64,000 nt of DNA from Methylocaldum sp. 14B (lineage in GTDB: Bacteria; Pseudomonadota; Gammaproteobacteria; Methylococcales; Methylococcaceae): contig NZ_MSCV01000012.1 of assembly GCF_002005105.1 (NCBI RefSeq), forward strand, positions 62,001-126,000, written 5' to 3'. Position numbers and translations under genes: made by a program. The notes beneath the pieces were generated by a model. The model worked only from the letters and a program-made list of their open reading frames with translations, was not told the DNA's origin and ran no database searches. Positions 21,632 to 29,811 of the stretch are shown in pieces (within the stretch, counting starts at the first letter, position 1; every line of letters begins with the position of its first letter).

Positions 21632-22240
21632 TTAGCTGATGCGCCCTAGCTTTGTGGCTGCCGCAGCATAGACGGTCATCGTAAGTTCGCAGTCTTTGAG
21701 CGCCCGGTGATTTCCATTTGTATCTAGCCCGCCCATTCCGGCAAGACTTGCCAACTTGTAACTCTTTAGCCCTGGCCAGGCGCGGCGCGACATATCTAGG
21801 GCACAAGAAACCGGGTTTTCGATCTTTCTTCCGACGAGACTCGCAGCCTTTGTGAGAAAGGTATGGTCAAATGGCGCGTTGTAGTAAACCAAGCGATGAT
21901 CACCGATGAATTCCAGAAATCCATTCATAGCGGATTCTATGCCCTCACCATCTCGGTCTAACATTTCATCGGTGATGCCCGTTAATTCGGTTATTTTCTT
22001 TGAAACTTTCTTGCTCGGTTTGACGAGAGCAGAGAGGGTTGTATGAAAATTAGAGTCACGGTTGACTTTGACCGCACCTATTTCAATGATTTCGTGTTTT
22101 TCTGGATCTAAGCCAGTTGTTTCAATGTCTACAACAACAAAATGTTCGGGTAAGAGCGATATGTCGGCCTTTTGTGGTTTACGGCGCAAAAAGTAATACA
22201 CGAGAACAACCGCCGCGATTATTAGAACTATCCACAACAT
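21632..22240 (-). CDS. Membrane-anchored DEDDh 3'-5' exonuclease (DnaQ-like)
   Basis: 202 residues. N-terminal membrane helix MLWIVLIIAAVVLVYYFLRR, then an exonuclease domain with D38-I-E40 (VVVDIETTGLD), the ELTGIT segment, D125 (NAPFDHTFL), and H178...D183 (HRALKDCELT): the full DEDDh catalytic set of the DNA polymerase III epsilon family. A membrane anchor is unusual for this fold. Its attC is split by the group IIC intron. Single cassette; could act on invading single-stranded DNA or RNA, which is inference. Confidence 0.9.
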   Translation of the reverse strand: MLWIVLIIAAVVLVYYFLRRKPQKADISLLPEHFVVVDIETTGLDPEKHEIIEIGAVKVNRDSNFHTTLSALVKPSKKVSKKITELTGITDEMLDRDGEGIESAMNGFLEFIGDHRLVYYNAPFDHTFLTKAASLVGRKIENPVSCALDMSRRAWPGLKSYKLASLAGMGGLDTNGNHRALKDCELTMTVYAAAATKLGRIS

Positions 22241-22259
22241 ACGCGTTACCTCCCGGAGA

Positions 22260-22340
22260 ACCTAACGTTTGACATAACCGGCTGGCTTACAGCGGGCTTT
22301 GCCCGCTGTAAGCTAGTCCGAGTTGATGGAATTGTTAGGG
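22260..22340 (-). other. attC site of the 22347 cassette
   Basis: R' ACCTAAC (22260), R'' GTTAGGG (22334); arms CTTACAGCGGGC / GCCCGCTGTAAG. Confidence 0.83.
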
Positions 22341-22346
22341 GTATGG

Positions 22347-22709
22347 CTAAACAATGCCACGGTTGTCGTACTTGATTGGTTTTGTGAAGTTGTCATGTGG
22401 TTTCTTTTCTTCGGTTGCCAATGACTCGAAATGTTCTTTTTGTTTTTGTAACTCAAGAGCGTGTTGTTTTGTCTGTGCGTGGTAGGCATGAGCAACCAGC
22501 GCAAGGGTAAATAATGAACCAACTAGAGCTAACAGCAGTAGCAACACTAGCCGGAGCAGGAATACTTGCTCTTGCGACTGTGGTAGGTACGAAGCAGGCA
22601 GAAACGATGGGAGACTATATGCGGCTCCTGACGCTGCAATGGTCGCCAGTGCTAGCCTACGCGACCACTTTGTGGGTAGCAGATCATCTAGCCAAGTTTC
22701 TAGTGCCAT
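22347..22709 (-). CDS. Hypothetical membrane protein
   Basis: 120 residues with two membrane helices (about 18-38 and 49-71) and a charged, helical C-terminus (HAQTKQHALELQKQKEHFESLATEEKK). N-terminal MALETWLDDLLPTKWSRR suggests an amphipathic start. Unknown family. Second cassette after attI, so likely to be among the better expressed. Confidence 0.62.
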   Translation of the reverse strand: MALETWLDDLLPTKWSRRLALATIAASGAAYSLPSFLPASYLPQSQEQVFLLRLVLLLLLALVGSLFTLALVAHAYHAQTKQHALELQKQKEHFESLATEEKKPHDNFTKPIKYDNRGIV

Positions 22710-22718
22710 GAGTGATAC

Positions 22719-22808
22719 CCCTAACGATTTTCTTCACCCGCGCCCGCACGCGGCCGAAAAAGAGAGGGGCGAAACGCCCCGGGCGTCGGGTGGAAGAACT
22801 TGTTGGGC
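22719..22808 (-). other. attC site of the first cassette
   Basis: R' CCCTAAC (22719), R'' GTTGGGC (22802); inner arms GGGGCG / CGCCCC. Confidence 0.83.
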
Positions 22809-22811
22809 GCT

Positions 22812-23132
22812 TCACTTGCCATGACTTACTCTGAGAACCGTTGCATCTGCTTTTGAAATCTCCGCGACTGCCACGCCACCCAGCGTTCCAGGCAGGAGCG
22901 TGCCTTCCACTACCCACACGCCGTTCCTCAAAGAGGCTCGATAGGGTCTTTCTGCTTCAATTCTCTCGCGCCCATAAATGGGTTCCCAAATCGCCACGGC
23001 GATACGGATTGCCGTCTCTGCGTCGGGCACATAGCCAGATGCCGGCTTATAGGAATGCGCAGTTTCGCCCGCAAGAGCTGGCAATGCGTTCCCGATCATC
23101 AATGCAAAAAGAACTGGGACGTATCTCTTCAT
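22812..23132 (-). CDS. Exported NTF2-fold immunity-like protein (Imm-NTF2 / YbbC-YhhH-like)
   Basis: 106 residues. Signal peptide MKRYVPVLFALMIGNALPALA, then a domain with PDAETAIRIAVAIWEPIYGRERIEAERPYRASLRNGVWVVEGTLLPGTLGGVAVAEISKADATVLRVSHGK. The TAI.IA....PiYG, W.VeGtl and I.K.d..vl...HGK motifs fit the Imm-NTF2 immunity family. Members protect against polymorphic toxins; no toxin is in this cassette. First cassette after attI. A GTG start 24 bp upstream inside attI (MSNTKLGA) is possible. Confidence 0.8.
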   Translation of the reverse strand: MKRYVPVLFALMIGNALPALAGETAHSYKPASGYVPDAETAIRIAVAIWEPIYGRERIEAERPYRASLRNGVWVVEGTLLPGTLGGVAVAEISKADATVLRVSHGK

Positions 23133-23200
23133 GGCGCCCAACTTTGTATTAGACACCTACCTCAGGTGTATAACACCGATCCGTGAGGTGTATAACTCGG
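23133..23200 (-). promoter_or_regulatory. attI region with repeated AGGTGTATAAC boxes
   Basis: The crossover core GTTGGGC (- strand, complement near 23134-23141) abuts the first cassette. Two direct repeats AGGTGTATAAC (23164 and 23186) and an inverted partner ACACCT (23153) lie between it and intI. They could be integrase-binding sites of attI or a promoter/operator shared by the divergent units. The assignment is by position. Confidence 0.55.
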
Positions 23201-23256
23201 GATGTCCTATCCTAAGCTTCTGTATTCTATAAACTAGTTTCATGTAGACAGGACTC

Positions 23257-24523
23257 ATGGCTGAAGCAAATACACCGCCTGCCGCAGGTGGTCCGAAGTT
23301 GCTGGACCAGGTGCGTGCCCGCATCAGGGCGATACGATATTAGTAGGGAAACACAATATGTCCAGTGGATCAGGCGCTTTATCCTATTTAGCGGCAAACG
23401 CCATCCCCGCAACATGGGCATCGTCGAGGTGGAAGCGTTTCTTACTCATCTGGCGGTGGAAGGCAATGTTTCCGCCTCGACGCAAAATCAAGCCTTGGCG
23501 GCTCTCTTGTTTCTCTATCGAGAGGTATTGCGCCTCGACTTGCCGGGACTGAAGGACGTAGTTCGGGCTAGAGCATTTTCATATCTACTGTACGGGCACT
23601 CGCGAGTAGGTCGGGAATCCCTTCCCGACGCCACGTCCCGGCCGAGCGTCTTCGTCGGAAGGGTCGCGACTAAAGCGACCGTTTGCGATTGGAGCGCCGA
23701 AGCCCCCCTTCCCGACGCCACGTCCCGGCCGAGCGTCTTCGTCTGCAAAGGATTGCCGACCTACGAATGCTTGAATCAATTCACTCGAGCCGAAGGCGCC
23801 AACGACGTCCACCAAGCCGGTTTTGCCGTACGAGCGCGATGAAAACGCGCTAAGCGGCCGACGCGGTTGCCGACGGTGTTGACCCGTTCCGAGGTTCAAT
23901 CAGTGCTCGCCCGCATGGATGGCGTTTACGGGCTGATGGCGCGCTTGCTTTACGGAACCGGCATGCGATTGATGGAGTGCGTGCGCTTGCGGGTGAAGGA
24001 TGTGGACTTCGAGCGACGGGAAATTCTCATTCGCGATGGCAAGGGAGCCAAGGATCGGGTGACCGTGTTGCCGGAGAGTTTAAGAGTGGCGTTGCAGGCT
24101 CACCTTGCGGAGCGCCGCAAGCTGTATGAGCAGGATTCGGCCGAGGGGAAATCCGAGGTGTATCTTCCCGATGCCCTGGCGCGCAAGTATCCTCAAAGGC
24201 CGAAAGAGTGGGGCTGGCAGTATGTGTTTCCCTCCGGGAGCTGTTCGATCTATCCGCGCAGCGGTCGCGAGCGGCGGCATCATGTGGATGAAAAATTATT
24301 GCAGCGGGCCATGAAAAAAGTCGTCCAGGCTGCCGGAATAGCCAAGCCGGCGACGCCGCACACGTTGCGGCATAGTTTTGCCACGCACCTGATCGAAGGA
24401 GGCTACGACATCAGAACCGTCCAGGAACTGCTCGGACATAAGGACGTGAGCACGACCATGATTTATACCCATGTGCTGAATCGCGGCGGACGAGGCGTGG
24501 TTAGTCCGCTCGATCGGATGTGA
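23257..24523 (+). pseudogene. intI: Integron integrase, inactivated
   Basis: Tyrosine recombinase of the integron type: RAIRY..., YVQWIRRFILFSGKRHP, the Arg box [21 protein letters not shown], the integron-specific insert ([21 protein letters not shown]), and [11 protein letters not shown]...[19 protein letters not shown] with the H-R-H-Y residues. Two lesions are visible: a frameshift at about 23340 just after RAIRY (stop codons TAG TAG), and a 280-bp family A element at 23571-23850. Removing the element and one TA restores ...[17 protein letters not shown] exactly. The enzyme cannot be made as one chain. Confidence 0.94.
23569..23852. mobile_element. Family A palindromic MITE, copy A2, inside intI
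   Basis: 280-bp element with ends GAGCATTTTCATATC and GATGAAAACGCGC, bounded by TA on each side (one TA is the target duplication). It is the best-defined copy because the interrupted gene reveals the exact empty site. Confidence 0.92.
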
Positions 24524-24543
24524 TCGCCATGATCGGCTGCGGC

Positions 24544-26067
24544 TCACAACAGCCACTCGATGGGCAAGGCCGACAGGAGCCGGATGCCGGCGCGCAGCCA
24601 GAAGCTCGTGCCGGGTTCCGTGTCGTGCCGCACCCACTCCCCGGATCGGTGCTCGGTCCAGTACAACTGCCCATTGTTTGACAGGCGCACCTGGTATGAG
24701 TTGGCGGGAATGCGGCTGTCGAACGCCGTGGAGATATTCCTCGCCAGGGCCGGAATGTCGATGACGAAGCCCATTTCGGTGTTCAGCTTGGCCGAGCGCG
24801 GATCGAAATTGAACGAGCCGATGAAAACGCGCGAACCGTCCACCGAGAAGGCTTTCGCGTGCAGGCTCGATGCGGAGCTGCCGGAGCTGCCGGAGCTGCC
24901 GGAGCTGCCGGAGCTGCCGGAGCTGCCGGAACTGCCCGGCAGTCCCGCGCGTCGGTTCGTTCGCGGCGACAAGCGCCGCAATTCATAGAGCGTAATGCCC
25001 GCTTCGAGCAGCGGTTTGCGCCGCTTCGCATACCCGGCATGCACCGCTGCCACGTCGGTGGCTTCCAGCGAATTGGTCAGTATCGTGACGTTCACGCCGC
25101 GTTCCGCCATGCCGACGAATGATTCGACACCCGCGGCGGTGGGCACGAAATAAGCCGATACGAGTTCGACATCCGTGGCCGGTTCGCCGATGATCTCATT
25201 CATCTGATGGGGCAAAAGCTCGTCCGACTCGGCCCGGCCGAGCGCCTTGGCGGGGTCGTCGCTGACCATGCGGGCGGGAGCCCACTCCAGTGCCAGGCGG
25301 CCTTCCGTCAGTTCGCGCACGAACGGCAATTGGCGTATCGCAGCCATGTAAGCCGCCGCGGCGGGGTCGCGCTCGACCAACGACGCCTGAGATGCGAGCT
25401 GCTCCAGCCGCGCGGGGTCGGCCGGCGGCAGCAACAGGCCGACGGGGTAGGACGAACCGCTCGCCCAGTAACGGTCGAAATCGTTCGACACGTCCTCGAC
25501 GATAGGCCCCACCGCCATCACATCGAGATCCACGAACACCGTACCCTCGGCGGCGTCGAAGTACTCGTCCCCGACATTGCGGCCGCCGATGATCGTGGCT
25601 TGATTGTCCGCCGTGAACGACTTGTTGTGCATGCGCCGGTTCAGCCGGGAGAAGTCGGTCAGATACCCGATCAGGCGCGGTTTCCGGATCACGAACGGGT
25701 TGAACAGCCGGACTTCGATGTTCGGATGAGCGTCCAGCGCGGCGAGCGTAGGATCGAGCCCGGCGGTGTTGTTGTCGTCGAGCAAGAGGCGCACGCGGAC
25801 GCCGCGCTCGGCCGCGGCGTGCAGCGCCTCGAACAGCAAGGTGCCCGACCGGTCCTTGCGCCAGATGTAGTACTGGACGTCGAGCGAGCGCTCCGCGGCC
25901 CGCGCGAGCAGCATCCGCGCGGCGAACGCGTCGCGCGAATCCGGCAGCGGATAGAGGCCGGATTGTCCCGGATGCGCGGCGACCGCCGAGGAGATCGCCC
26001 GCCCGAGCCGGGTGGTGTCGGTGTCGACCAGGGCGGTCGAAACGCTGCGGTTTTCCAGTGACGGCAA
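24544..26067 (-). CDS. Phospholipase D-like protein with Gly-Ser-Ser repeat
   Basis: About 507 residues. Two PLD catalytic modules: MHNKSFTADNQATIIGGRN (first HxK, N-terminal half) and LHAKAFSVDGSRVFIGSFNFDPRS (second HxK), as in cardiolipin-synthase-like enzymes. An insertion of seven Gly-Ser-Ser units from 9-bp tandem repeats (24874-24934) precedes the second HxK. Start is unclear: the frame continues upstream as a hydrophobic run (RIGFFILAFGLVIGLFEG) without ATG, while the only nearby ATG (26197) is in another frame, so an indel near 26120 is likely. Likely membrane or envelope lipid metabolism. Confidence 0.88.
   Translation of the reverse strand: MPSLENRSVSTALVDTDTTRLGRAISSAVAAHPGQSGLYPLPDSRDAFAARMLLARAAERSLDVQYYIWRKDRSGTLLFEALHAAAERGVRVRLLLDDNNTAGLDPTLAALDAHPNIEVRLFNPFVIRKPRLIGYLTDFSRLNRRMHNKSFTADNQATIIGGRNVGDEYFDAAEGTVFVDLDVMAVGPIVEDVSNDFDRYWASGSSYPVGLLLPPADPARLEQLASQASLVERDPAAAAYMAAIRQLPFVRELTEGRLALEWAPARMVSDDPAKALGRAESDELLPHQMNEIIGEPATDVELVSAYFVPTAAGVESFVGMAERGVNVTILTNSLEATDVAAVHAGYAKRRKPLLEAGITLYELRRLSPRTNRRAGLPGSSGSSGSSGSSGSSGSSGSSASSLHAKAFSVDGSRVFIGSFNFDPRSAKLNTEMGFVIDIPALARNISTAFDSRIPANSYQVRLSNNGQLYWTEHRSGEWVRHDTEPGTSFWLRAGIRLLSALPIEWLL
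24874..24934. repeat. 9-bp tandem repeat inside the PLD-like gene
   Basis: GGAGCTGCC repeated about seven times, coding for Gly-Ser-Ser on the - strand. A potential variable-number repeat. Confidence 0.9.
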
Positions 26068-26131
26068 AGTGCTGTATCCCTCAAAAAGGCCTATGACCAG
26101 GCCAAACGCCAGAATGAAAAAACCGATGCGC

Positions 26132-26350
26132 CTACTCGCGCACGTTTTGCCCAGTTGCTATCCATGCCGCATCGCCCATTCGATGTGTCGCGTGCGCAAT
26201 CAGCTTGCTCGACTCGCGAAGCCACAGCACCGAGCTCGCCACCGCGATGCAGCGCAGCCGGTCGCCCGCTCTCAAGGCCACGGTCGAAAACGCCTGCTGC
26301 AGAAGCCGATAGGGCACAGTCTCGGGTATCCGAACCGGCGCGGCGCTCAT
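26132..26350 (-). CDS. Small hypothetical protein after FtsH-like gene
   Basis: 72 residues ([30 protein letters not shown]...). Its ATG overlaps the stop of the FtsH-like gene (ATGA), which argues for translational coupling and a real gene. No domain known. It may associate with the protease, by position only. Confidence 0.5.
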   Translation of the reverse strand: MSAAPVRIPETVPYRLLQQAFSTVALRAGDRLRCIAVASSVLWLRESSKLIAHATHRMGDAAWIATGQNVRE

Positions 26351-28372
26351 TTTTCTCGCCCGGCCATCGCCAGGGGACGGGTCTCCAGCGGAGGCGCGGG
26401 CGGCAGTCCGGTGACCTCGAGGATTTCCTCCTCGCCCAGCGTCTCGCGCGCGAGCAAGGCGTCGACCAGGGCATCGAGCTCCTTGCGATGCGCCTTCAGG
26501 AGACTCTTCGCCTGTTCGTGGCTCTCGTTGATGATTCTTTGCACCTCGGCGTCGATGATGCGGGCGGTCTCCTCGCCGAAGGGCTTGGCGCCGACATAGC
26601 CTCCGCCGGCGCCGCTCAGGTAGGGATTCTCGCGGGGCGCGAGCTGCACCATCCCGAGCTTGTCGCTCATGCCCCAGCGGGTGACCATGTTGCGGGCGAG
26701 CTGGGTGGCCTGCTCGATGTCGTTCTCGGCGCCGGTGGTCCGGGTGCCGTACACGATCTCCTCGGCCGCGCGGCCGCCCAGCATGCCGACGATCTTGGCG
26801 CGGAGATACGCTTCCGGATAGTTGTAACGGTCGGTCTGGGGCCGCTGATAGGTCACACCGAGCGCTTGTCCGCGCGGCACGATGGTGACCCGGTGCACCG
26901 GGTCGGCGCCGGGCATCACCAGGCCGAGAATGGCGTGTCCGCTCTCGTGATAGGCGATGCGCTCCCGGTCCTCGCGGGTCAGGAGGAGCGGACGCTCGGG
27001 GCCGAGCACGATTTTCTCCAGCGCGTCCAGAAAGTCCTTCTGGCGGACCGCGCTCTCTTCGCGCCGGGCCGCCAGCAGCGCCGCCTCGTTGACGAGGTTT
27101 TTGAGGTCCGCTCCCGAGAGTCCGGGCGTCGTGGCGGCCAGCTCGTCCAGGCGGACGTCGTCCGCGAGCGGAACCTCGCGGGTGTGAACCTTGAGGATCG
27201 CTTCGCGGCCGACCTTGTCCGGGAGGTTCACCACCACGCGCCGGTCGAAGCGTCCGGGCCGGAGCAGCGCCCGGTCGAGCACGTCGGGCTGGTTGGTCGC
27301 GGCCAGCACGATGACGCCTTCGCGGCCCGTGAAACCGTCCATCTCGGTGAGGATCTGCTGCAGTGTCTGCTCGTGTTCGCTGGCGGCCCCGATCGCCACC
27401 TGGCCGCGCGCGGCCTATCGCGTCGATCTCGTCGATGAAGATGATGGCCGGAGCGTGCTCGCGCGCCTGCTTGAACAGATCCCGCACGCGCGCCGCCCCC
27501 ACGCCGACGATCATCTCCACGAACTCGGCCGCGCTCATCGAGAAGAACGGAACCTCGGCCTCCCCGGCGACCGCCTTCGCCAGCAAGGTCTTTCCGGTCC
27601 CCGGCGCGCCGACCAGCAGCACGCCCTTCGGCGCGGTTCCGCCCAGGCGGGTGTATTTCTCGGGAGACTTCAGGAAATCCACGATCTCGACCAGTTCGTT
27701 CTCCGCCTCGTCGATGCCGGCCACATCGTCGAAGGTGACCCTGGCGCTCGCCTCCTGGTCGTAGCGGCGGGCCTTGCTCCGGCCGATGTTCATGAGTCCG
27801 CCCATGCCGCCGCCCTGCTGCACGGCTCGCCGGTAAATCCAGACATAGAAAAGAATGATGAGGATCGCGGGGCCGAAGCCGAACAGAAGCGTGATCCAGG
27901 GACTGCCTTCCCGAATCGGCACCGCGCTGATCCCGACCTTGTTTTCGATCAGGAACGCCTCCAGTCCGGGGTCCACGAACGCGGGCAGTTCGGTGGTGAA
28001 GGTGTCCGCCGTTTTGGGCTCGGGTTCGGTCAGGCGCCGCTCGTCGGGCGCCGCGTCTTCTCTATCTTTCGGCGGCCAGGTGACGGGCGACGCAAACCGG
28101 CCCTCGACGCTCGCCCCCTGGCTGTAAATGGCCTCGACGTTGCCCCTCGCGACCTCTTCCTTGAAGGCGGTATAAGGGATGGTGACCGGCTCGCCGGGTT
28201 CCGGAAAGAGAGACCGCATCAGCAGGTAGTTGATGAGGAGGAGGATCAGGAACGTCAGCCAAATTCTGCGCGGTGCGCCTTGCGGCTGTTCCGGGCGGCG
28301 CTCCGCCGGCTGGAAGCGCGGGTCGGGTGCCGAGTCTCGGTTGCGCGGCGCCTTTGGTGTCGGCCAATTCAT
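26347..28372 (-). pseudogene. FtsH-like ATP-dependent zinc metalloprotease, frameshifted
   Basis: Membrane helix near residue 30, FtsH extracellular-type domain, second membrane helix ([19 protein letters not shown]), AAA+ ATPase with Walker A ([13 protein letters not shown]), Walker B ([12 protein letters not shown]), SRH (RPGRFDRR), and the zinc site HESGH in the C-terminal half. A one-base deletion in a CG run near 27405-27412 splits it: the 5' frame reads past IGRARPGG into nonsense, and the rest (from [23 protein letters not shown]) is in the -1 neighbour frame. Real inactivation or sequence error cannot be told apart. An accessory FtsH paralogue rather than the essential one is likely. 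Confidence 0.88.
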
Positions 28373-28540
28373 GGTGCCTCCGAGGACGTGTTCATCGTTG
28401 TGCCCCTAGGGACGCTGCCGCACCAATGGTTCGATCCCGTGCTACGGCGTGCGATCGTTCGGACGGACGGGTGGACAATGTGCTCGTCCCTGCGCTAGAG
28501 GCGGCGACGTAATCTGGAATCGCCCTCCGATTGCGGTCAC

Positions 28541-29806
28541 TCATCGGAACTCGAAGTACTCATACCGAAGGTTCGTGTCCGGGATTCCGTTTTCGCGCAT
28601 CCGTGCTCGAACGTGATCCAGCAGCCCCCTGGGTCCGCAAAAGTTGACGTCGACTCCCGCGGGACCCGCGCTGCGGGCGATTTCGTCGAAGCGCCTGATG
28701 AATTCAGGGGTCGACGGGCCGGTCGAAACTGGGATGAATTCCGCGCCGCGCTGCCGGGCGAGATCGTCCAGCACCTCGACGCTCGGGAATTCGCGCCCCG
28801 GCGTGAAGAAGTGAAACAGGGTGACCCTGTCGAAGTTTCCCGCGGATGGGTCCGTCAGCCAGGCGATGAAGGGCGAAATGCCGACGCCGCCGCCGATCCA
28901 GACTTCCCTTTGCGACTCCGTGGAACGCCTGAAGCGGCCGTACGGCGCATAGATGTCGGCGTACATCCCCACCGAAGCCTCGTTCACCAGTTTGCGGGTG
29001 TAGTCGCCCAGCGCCCGGATCACGAAATGCACATGCCCCTCCGGTTTGCTGCGGGCTGCGATGGTAAAGGGATGCGGCTCTCGCAGGCCCTCCGCCTTCA
29101 TCCGGATGAAGCCGAACTGGCCCGGCTCGAACGAAATGCCCCGATCGACCGGCGCGAGTTCCAGGTGCAGCGCGTCGGCGCCCGGATTGGCGGCGACCAC
29201 GCGGTACTCGGCGTGATTCGCCAGAAACGGATAGATCAGCAGCTTGTAGCCCGCGGCCACGACGCCCAGCGCCGATAGCGAGGCCAGCCAGATCCCGGCG
29301 GGGCTCTCGATCGCGAGGGGCGATCGGAAACTCAGCCAGTGCAGGATGACGATCAGGAACAATGGCCCGGATAACTTGTGCCACCGGCGCCAGACGCCAT
29401 AGGGAATATTCCGGTTCAAGGCCAGCAGGACGATCAGCATCAGCCCGATGAAACTGAGCTGCCGTACCAGGCGCGTGTAGTATGGGGAAAGTGAAAGGAT
29501 CGGGGCGCTGTCCCACGTCGGGAGACCGGCCCTGAACACGAAATGAAAGGACGCAAACCCCAGCGCCCAGATGCCCAGCCATTTGTGCGTCAGATAAACG
29601 CGATCGAGCCCGCCGAACAGCGATTCGACGATCGTCCAGCGGCTGCCCAATATGGCCGCGGCCCCCATCATTGCCACCGCCGCGACGCCGAGCGCCAGGC
29701 TGAGCGCGGCCGAGGTGAGCCAGGTATCGCGGGGGATTTCCGCGATCACCACGGCGCCGCTCGTTACGGTGAGGAAAAGGACGGCGTGCCAAGTCTTGAT
29801 GTACAT
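28541..29806 (-). CDS. Ferric reductase-like transmembrane flavoprotein (NOX/FRE type)
   Basis: 421 residues. Six or so membrane helices with paired His on two of them (HKWLGIWALGFASFHF and WHKLSGPLFLIVILHW) for haem, then a FAD domain (EPHPFTIAA) and NAD(P) domain (GGVGISPFIAWL, NFCGPRGL near the end). Transfers electrons from NAD(P)H across the membrane, to iron or oxygen. It follows the GH65 gene by 5 bp, in one operon with it and the cupin; a metabolic link between them is not evident. Confidence 0.92.
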   Translation of the reverse strand: MYIKTWHAVLFLTVTSGAVVIAEIPRDTWLTSAALSLALGVAAVAMMGAAAILGSRWTIVESLFGGLDRVYLTHKWLGIWALGFASFHFVFRAGLPTWDSAPILSLSPYYTRLVRQLSFIGLMLIVLLALNRNIPYGVWRRWHKLSGPLFLIVILHWLSFRSPLAIESPAGIWLASLSALGVVAAGYKLLIYPFLANHAEYRVVAANPGADALHLELAPVDRGISFEPGQFGFIRMKAEGLREPHPFTIAARSKPEGHVHFVIRALGDYTRKLVNEASVGMYADIYAPYGRFRRSTESQREVWIGGGVGISPFIAWLTDPSAGNFDRVTLFHFFTPGREFPSVEVLDDLARQRGAEFIPVSTGPSTPEFIRRFDEIARSAGPAGVDVNFCGPRGLLDHVRARMRENGIPDTNLRYEYFEFR

Positions 29807-29811
29807 GACAC

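Noticed and set aside
23215-23235. LexA box upstream of intI
   Set aside because: CTGTATTCTATAAACTAG has only one CTGT half; the second half does not match ACAG.
25207-26061. 284-residue + strand ORF opposite the PLD-like gene
   Set aside because: High-G+C shadow ORF; codon positions and motifs belong to the PLD-like gene.
26132-28372. Single 746-residue protein on the - strand
   Set aside because: After residue 320 or so the frame is low-complexity Arg/Pro-rich nonsense; the real FtsH continuation is in another frame.
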